Source of the DNA: Platerodrilus igneus
Lineage: Eukaryota > Arthropoda > Insecta > Coleoptera > Lycidae
Assembly (NCBI GenBank): GCA_036346225.1
Contig: JARFIW010000170.1
Span: forward strand, 9,238,501-9,302,500
Reading direction: 5' to 3'
Length of the DNA: 64,000 bases
This document shows positions 58,898 through 64,000 of this stretch, in pieces. Within the stretch, counting starts at the first letter, position 1, and every line of letters starts with the position of its first letter. The notes beneath the pieces were generated by a model that did no database searches, was not told the origin of the DNA, and saw only the letters and a program-made list of their open reading frames with translations. The position numbers and the translations under genes were made by a program.

Positions 58898-59392
58898 TTA
58901 ATAGCTTGATGCACTCGTACGCAGGTAGGACAATAACATTCCCATCTTTCGTAATCTCCATATTATATAAATTCTCTTTTCAAAATTGTTCAACAACCAT
59001 ATACTTCTATTAAAGGCTGTGCTCAGCTGCAATTTGAAATCTTGATCCAATTGTATGTCAACAACATCGTTTCCAGTAGTCAGACCATTTAATCGTACTT
59101 GTTTTGAGTCTTGAGCAAATTGGTGAATTTGAAATTCCACTTGAAAAGTACACAATTTCTTCCAATCGAAGTAAGAGAATGTTATCGTAGAATCAGCACA
59201 CATACCACTACAGCAAATCACTTGGATGACAGGTTGAAGACCACCATATAAATCAAAACCAACTTCTAATATATGGTGGTGATAATTTGGAGGAAATTCG
59301 CCTAACCTATAGGTTGACTTACCAACTAGTTGGTTGATATTTAATTGTGGTACTCGCACATCACTTGTAACGTCAACACAAGAAAAATCCAT
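58898..59392 (-). CDS. Unrecognised 164-residue protein behind a TATA promoter
   Basis: Intact frame starting with ATG at 59392, 50 nt downstream of an initiator-like site and about 70 nt downstream of a TATA box. It is rich in beta-prone segments (HHHILEVGFDLYGGLQPVIQ, CADSTITFSYFDW, FQVEFQIHQFAQ) and ends with basic IIWRLRKMGMLLSYLRTSAS. Two Cys pairs are present (VICCSGMCAD). No signal peptide or membrane segment is seen. Function unknown. The promoter, intactness and the paired frame downstream make it a likely real gene, possibly from a virus-like or mobile element given its neighbour at 59786. Confidence 0.5.
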   Translation of the reverse strand: MDFSCVDVTSDVRVPQLNINQLVGKSTYRLGEFPPNYHHHILEVGFDLYGGLQPVIQVICCSGMCADSTITFSYFDWKKLCTFQVEFQIHQFAQDSKQVRLNGLTTGNDVVDIQLDQDFKLQLSTAFNRSIWLLNNFEKRIYIIWRLRKMGMLLSYLRTSASSY

Positions 59393-59435
59393 CTTTAATT
59401 TATAATTTTAATCAAACTCGACGATACTTTGACGA

Positions 59436-59472
59436 CTAATGCACTGGAACATGGCTCTCGCCTTTTATGCCG
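59436..59472 (-). promoter_or_regulatory. TATA box and initiator for the 58.9-59.4 kb gene
   Basis: The minus strand reads CGGCATAAAAGGCGAG (TATA at 59461-59469), then about 25 nt later CCAGTGCATTAG, an arthropod initiator-like site. The ATG at 59392 is about 50 nt further on. Confidence 0.55.
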
Positions 59473-59785
59473 ATGGTCGAGCGTGCGCAGCTCTTATTAT
59501 ATTAGTTGGCGTTATATGCAAGTCTTGACTGGAAAAGTGACGTCTATAATTGTTTTATAGTGGGTTTTACCTGTATGTATTTAACCACCAACGCCATTTT
59601 AGAATTATTAAACAAAATTACTCTTAGCAGTATTTTAATATACCATCGTGTAAGATTTCAATTATTATTATGTTTTTCCTCAGGTTTTCAAATCCCTCGG
59701 AATTTTTTCCAAATCGAATGACACCTTACTGATTTGCAGAATAACCTTTTGCAAGCACCGTATATAATTCATCTTTAATCTATTT

Positions 59786-60246
59786 CTAAACCGTATCGCT
59801 CTGTCTTTTGAGATAAATCCTGGTGTGTCCCACAATCGACTTCCTTTCCACCCCAAACACGTTGACACTGATGTTGTTTAATTCCTCGAACCGGGATATA
59901 TCCTTTATGGATATCGGGAACTGCAGTCCTGTCAAATTGAGAATGGTGCTGTAATGGGGGTAGCTACCGACCCTTTGCGGATTGTGAGCACAGAGCGCAG
60001 CTATCACGCACCAGGCAAAGCATGCGTTGTCGTCATTTTGTATATTAATAACAGCTCTGGTGTTTCGAACCCATTTGGGGAGCTCGATGTATGAGGATCC
60101 ACGCAAAGGGTTGTACTTGTTTACATTAATCTCCAAGTACAACGCCTGTTTCAGAGTCCATCCTAAAATTTAAAAATTAGAAAAATAAATTATTGTAGAA
60201 ACTAACCAGAATCTCGTTCTTGGAACTCCTCTGACTTAGCTGACAT
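59786..60246 (-). pseudogene. Fragment resembling a Polinton/Maverick DNA polymerase ORF
   Basis: The larger exon (59786-60162) carries INVNKYNPLRGSSYIELPK, AVINIQNDDNACFAWCVIAA, FPISIKDISRFEELNNISV and NVFGVE. This block, with its N-x-D-N-x-C-F-x-W core, is familiar from long polymerase-type ORFs of Polinton/Maverick and related insect elements, upstream of the polymerase motifs. 60163-60206 looks like a 44-nt GT-AG intron. A short upstream exon (60207-60246) starts with ATG and keeps the frame. The frame stops at 59786 and none of the exonuclease or polymerase catalytic motifs follow, so it is a truncated copy. The assignment is from memory of the pattern and needs a search. Confidence 0.4.
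60163..60206 (-). other. Probable 44-nt intron
   Basis: On the minus strand it starts GTTAGTTTCTAC and ends TAAATTTTAG, very A/T-rich. Removing it keeps the frame open between the small and large exons. It is short for an insect intron. Confidence 0.4.
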
Positions 60247-60599
60247 CCTCTCCACAAAGGTGTAGATCTCCCTAGGTTACTGGAGGAGGTGAGCACAACA
60301 TTTCAGTGTTGAAGATTTAACATCCTCTACACTGTCCATCTTAATGTAGCCACTAATTAGGTAGTTTACTTTTAAATTAGGAGAAACCCAGCGTCGTTTA
60401 ACCTTGAGTAACATTTCATACCAGTCTATTCACGTCGGTGAAAATCAATTAACTTCTTGCTTACGCGCTACATCTATAATTATCGGATGTATCAAACGAG
60501 AACAAAGTTAGACGGGGGTAAATATTTATACATATTTTTCGAAATTGTGAAATTGGAATAGTCTGCATTTGCATTTTGATAAGTAAACATCGTAATAAA

Positions 60600-61032
60600 A
60601 TGAGCGGGGAAAAATTATATCCTTAGATGCAATAAAATTTTTAGAAGAAGTTGTCAAGGAGATGAAAACAAGTTTATCAAACAATTCAACTAGCCAACAT
60701 TTGAATGGTATGTCTAATGAATCTCTGGTAAATACTAAAATAGTGCAAGATAAACCTACACATGATAATGTTGATGCGAAAGATCAGAACATAGACTCCA
60801 AGTCAGACGTTTCTGACAGAAAAAGAAAGAGACAACTTAAATCGTATACTAAAGAAGTTTAAATAAAGCCCTTGACGAAATAAACAAAGGATGGATTACT
60901 GGTTCAGAAGCATCCGAAATCTACAATGTTCCAAAAGCTACACTCTATACGAAACTCAGATCAAACGAAAATCGTGTGCAAAATTTGGATATGTATACTA
61001 CACATTTGCCAATTAAAAGGAGGAAAAAGTGA
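60600..61032 (+). pseudogene. Pipsqueak-type HTH protein, two one-base deletions
   Basis: ATG at 60600 opens MSGEK, then the frame is lost after one missing A in a run of five (about 60611-60615). The following frame (to 60861) is polar, Asn/Ser/Lys-rich and ends in a basic stretch (DRKRKRQLKSYTKEV). One missing T near 60858 shifts it again, into ALDEINKGWITGSEASEIYN and VPKATLYTKL, a helix-turn-helix of pipsqueak type. It ends with basic PIKRRKK at 61032, probably a nuclear signal. Such domains bind DNA in transcription factors and in pogo-type transposases. Both breaks lie in homopolymers, so assembly error is as likely as decay. Confidence 0.55.

Positions 61033-61036
<4 letters not shown>

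Positions 61037-61070
<34 letters not shown>
61037..61070. repeat. (TG)n microsatellite
   Basis: About 17 uninterrupted TG units, starting four bases after the stop codon of the HTH frame. Confidence 0.95.
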
Positions 61071-61074
<4 letters not shown>

Positions 61075-61512
61075 TTAATGAATAAAAATATATTTCTATG
61101 TGAAGTGTACATGTTAAGTATTTGAATTGTAATATAAATATTGTTTCAAACGTTTTGGTTTTATTTATATATAATGGTATTGTTAGGATACAATTACTCG
61201 GAAGCAGTAGCAGAATTTTGGTTTATGTAATATCATAGAAGTTGAAAAAAAAAAAAAAAAAAAACTAAAAGGTATGTTTGAAACACGTAGTTGTAGTCAT
61301 TTCTATTAAAATTAAATGTAGCGCTCTTTGTTATAATTCTTTTTATAATTACTTAGATACCCATTTCAGTTACGTGAACATTTGAAAAATTAAACAATGC
61401 CAATGTATGCTTTATATTTTAAAACGTAAACAAGCTAATATATACAAAAATAATTTCTAAATTCACATCATTCATTTCTTATGATAACAGTTGTGGTGGT
61501 TAAATTTTTATT
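61071..61512. other. Intergenic, A run, no gene
   Basis: Contains a TTAATGAATAAAAATA polyadenylation-type signal (about 61076) for the HTH frame and a run of about 20 A at 61245-61264. Otherwise AT-rich and without coding pattern. Confidence 0.55.
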
Positions 61513-61773
61513 TTAAAACTTACAATTTAGTATATATTCCATTTGAATATCTGCCAACAGTTTTATAAACCCCATCTCCTCGATTATTTCCATAAAATCA
61601 TCCAGATCCTCGGGCATTGATAACACTGCAGTACAGTGCTGTATTGCTGCCTCGTATGACTGACACATAAGACATTTTTCTCCTTCTATCGAAAAGCGTT
61701 GCCCACATTCTGCTTTTTTTACTCGTAGAGCATTGCGAAATCTTCGAATAACCTCTCCAAAGTTTTTATACAT
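61513..61773 (-). CDS. Unrecognised 86-residue protein behind a TATA promoter
   Basis: Intact frame with an ATG at 61773, about 70 nt downstream of a canonical TATA box. The protein starts with a basic helix (MYKNFGEVIRRFRNALRVKK). A Cys-containing centre follows (CGQRF, EKCLMCQSYEAAIQHC) with a possible C-x2-C pair, and then an acidic helical end (MPEDLDDFMEIIEEMGFIKL). No family is recognised. The compact promoter-leader-frame layout is the same as at 58898-59392, so the two may belong to one element. Confidence 0.45.
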   Translation of the reverse strand: MYKNFGEVIRRFRNALRVKKAECGQRFSIEGEKCLMCQSYEAAIQHCTAVLSMPEDLDDFMEIIEEMGFIKLLADIQMEYILNCKF

Positions 61774-61799
61774 GTTTATTATATTGTCTCTTTAAACCG

Positions 61800-61850
61800 T
61801 ACAATCAACAAATAATAACTTCTACGCGAACAGTCCTTTTATATGAGCTA
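61800..61850 (-). promoter_or_regulatory. TATA promoter of the 61.5 kb frame
   Basis: The minus strand reads GCTCATATAAAAGGACTG (TATA at 61836-61844). Start candidates lie about 30 nt downstream, and then a 40-nt leader leads to the ATG at 61773. Confidence 0.5.
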
Positions 61851-62777
61851 CTCCTATTCGGATATGTACCGATTGCACCCGATTTGTGTACACGTACGAA
61901 GCAACAGGTAGGAATGTATTCTATGAATTAATCTATTACATTCCTAAACAAAATGCTAAGGACTTTAAAATAATTATAACTCTTGTTAGACCTCTAGCCA
62001 CCGGATAAACGTTATTATTTTAGGTTGTGTCACTGTTTTCTGAATCAACTTCCTACACACTTTTCCTAAACTATGCGTATCAATTGGGGGTTACACTTTA
62101 CTCTATAAACCGACTTGTATATATTTTCGTATTAGTCTCTAGCTATCACGTCCGTATAATAAAGATTGCACAGACTCGTCGTCAACTGGTGACTTAATCT
62201 TTTTTAAAAAACTAGCCTTTGTTTTCAAGTTTAACCCTTGTTGTACGTGTGAGGATTCTTTCCGCTATTCCTTGTGACTAGGAATCGGTGATTTGCAAAG
62301 GTTTAATCAATTGTTTGTACACCTCTTCGAATTTTTGTAGAGATGTAGTGTCTCCCTTTTTGTATACCACAAAGTTCTTTCGTACGGAATCCTGCATAAA
62401 ATGAAGCTTACGTTTATTTACAATTAAATCTTTAACGTTCGTCACCATGAAACTTCGGATTGGGGCTAACCATTGAACGCCTTCTTCTATATTTATATAC
62501 TCCTCAAAATTTTACTATATCGCCCCTTTTCCAAATCAAAATCTTTTACAATAGTAATAAAACTATGTATCAGTCACCCCAACACTGCAAGCACATTTCT
62601 TTAAATTTTGGATATGACATGTCGCCACTTATATGGTCAAGAAAAATATGGTGAAAGTTTGTGTGACCCTGTTTCCATAATGCGATTACATTGGCGTCAT
62701 CTCAGAGTCTATGTTTTAAGGTCCTAGCGTAAGTTTGACATAAGTAAAGAAATCAATGATCTTTTGTCGGAGACACT
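61851..62777. other. No recognised gene
   Basis: AT-rich. A 64-codon frame at 62460-62654 shows no motif. Confidence 0.45.
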
Positions 62778-62895
62778 TTCACCTTATGGGGCAATTTCAC
62801 CCTATGGGGCAATTTCACTCTATGGGGCAATTTCACTCTATGGGGCAATTTCACCCTATGAGGCAATTTTACCCTATGGGGTAATTTCACCCTAT
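62778..62895 (+). repeat. 18-bp minisatellite, about 6.5 units
   Basis: Unit TATGGGGCAATTTCACCC with single-base variants (CTC for CCC, GAGG for GGGG, GTAA for GCAA). Confidence 0.95.
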
Positions 62896-63481
62896 TCTGA
62901 TGCAGATAAATTCAAGGAACTTTGCCATTAATGCACCCCACAATCAGACCTAAATCCGATTATGCAAATAAAGAAATAGTTTAATATTATTGCAATATCA
63001 CAAAAGTTATACGTAACAACCAATTTTAAAAAAATTGTCTTTGAAACTTAAAATGGATGTTATGACTAAGTTTTATCATTACAGTGGTACCATATCTGGT
63101 TGAACCGAGAAACAGTGCAATTAAGTTGATGAATCGATGCGAATTGGTGTAGCTCCGACTCCAGTAAGTGGGGTTGGGGCTGTCTGACCTGAGTAGTCGT
63201 AATAACTGGCTTTGTAAATTTTGGTAGCTATATCAGTTTCGAGTTAGAGGCCTTGGTATAAAATTTACAAATTTATGTTAAAATTTTCTAAGTCCGAACT
63301 ACTAAAAATTTTGTCAAGCCCAAAATATTCAAAATGGAGATATCTCAGGTGTATGTTGGATATAGTTTGGATGTATGTCGTACGGATGCGAAAGGAGGGA
63401 GAAGGACAAAGTAGGGTGGAGGGTAATTGCTTTTAATGAGTTTTCTCATTAAAAACACATTAGCACTAATTGCTTTTTAAT

Positions 63482-63606
63482 GAGTTTTTCCATTAAAAAC
63501 CAAGTGTGGACCTAGGTTAGATAAAGGAAAATTAATAGGTTGGGTCGGCGCGCGCGCGGCTAACCTGATCTAACCTGGGTCACGCACTGTTTTAATGGAA
63601 AAACTG
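63482..63606. mobile_element. Small inverted-repeat element (MITE-like)
   Basis: Arms 63482-63522 and 63568-63606 are imperfect inverted copies. Read inward, both have AGTTTTTCCATTAAAA at the outside and AGGTTAGAT at the inside. The centre holds a CG-rich run (GGCGCGCGCGCGGC) and AATTAATAGGTT. A partial extra copy of the outer segment (TTGCTTTTAATGAGTTTTCT) precedes it at 63429. No target duplication is recognised. Confidence 0.5.
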
Positions 63607-64000
63607 TTCGGTTAAAGGTGTGTTTTGAGATAAACTCGTAATAAGTCCCTGCTGCTCACGTCTCGCTCATCAGCTCACATGCCTGGACTCCTGTAGTGAC
63701 TGGACGTGGCACAGTGGTTCGGCTGAACATGACAATTGTGGTATGCCAGTACTGTCAGACTGACTGCTGGCTGACCGGACCTGTGTCGTTGTCGGTACGG
63801 CCATCTGAGTCGAGCTGGTCGCGTCGATCGTCGCGCGCTGTTTGGTTCGGCTCATGTGCGCATGATGACTTCATGGTCATTGAGTTCAGACAATGGTGAT
63901 TGTTACGTCGACTTGTGTGCAATGTGACAAACTGTTTTGCTGTTGCATAATCGGTGATGTGACGATGATCGGATCGTCGGTTTTGCGTCGAAATGATTAC
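63607..64000. other. GC-richer stretch at the window end, unrecognised
   Basis: The last 400 bp are clearly richer in G+C and CpG than the rest, with many GTCG/TCGT words. Overlapping frames on both strands (63696-63899 and 63670-63855) show no recognisable motif. It could be the edge of a promoter or first exon beyond the window. Confidence 0.3.

Noticed and set aside
59680..59868. 62-codon minus-strand frame overlapping the polymerase-like fragment
   Set aside because: It overlaps the end of the recognised frame in another phase and shows no motif.

Overview
This window is AT-rich, repeat-dominated arthropod DNA, most likely from an insect nuclear genome. The evidence is the mix of mobile elements: Penelope-like elements (PLEs), APE-type LINEs of an RTE/CFDP2-like kind, a BEL/Pao LTR retrotransposon, a tRNA-derived SINE, and pogo/Tigger, Tc1/mariner-like, piggyBac and possible Merlin remnants. 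Spliceosomal-looking introns and TATA/initiator promoters fit this. A hemipteran-like source is only an impression. I see no bacterial gene organisation, rRNA, CRISPR array or free-standing tRNA gene.

Layout. 0-2.2 kb: a fold-back element whose long inverted arms hold about 142-bp tandem units. 4.2-11.6 kb: a PLE complex. A 3-kb PLE (7431-10470) with inverted end repeats and a 12-bp target duplication sits inside an older PLE, which lies head-to-head with a third copy on the minus strand. Hammerhead-like cores and an 87-bp-arm palindrome lie at its left edge. 12.8-16.5 kb: LINE copy 1 and a 3' fragment. 18.2-19.5 kb: a decayed pogo/Tigger transposase. 19.5-23.4 kb: a second fold-back element carrying a Merlin/ISXO2-like N-terminal fragment. 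24.5-25.4 kb: an intact intronless open frame for the catalytic part of an RNA exonuclease (REXO1/GOR family), the only clear cellular-type gene. 26.5-35.9 kb: LINE copy 2, split by a BEL/Pao element (29243-34862) and an abutting solo LTR, both at the same GTATT site. 37.3-39.2 kb: a satellite interrupted by a SINE. 39.2-51.4 kb: scattered LINE, Tc1/mariner-like and piggyBac remains. 51.4-58.5 kb: no recognised gene. 58.5-61.8 kb: a compact cluster of short frames. 62-64 kb: a minisatellite and a small inverted-repeat element.

The most unusual stretch is 58.5-61.8 kb. It has two uninterrupted minus-strand frames 24 nt apart behind a TATA box, a fragment resembling part of a Polinton/Maverick DNA polymerase ORF with an apparent 44-nt intron, a plus-strand pipsqueak-type helix-turn-helix frame broken by two one-base deletions in homopolymers, and another small minus-strand frame with its own TATA box. 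It may be the remnant of an integrated virus-like or Polinton-like element, or a set of unrelated small genes; sequence alone does not settle this.

Most coding sequence is decayed. The exceptions are the exonuclease, Gag of the BEL/Pao element and the three small frames in the 58.5-61.8 kb cluster. The BEL/Pao element is striking because its LTRs differ at one base in 405 although it has lost its integrase core and a reverse-transcriptase active-site residue.
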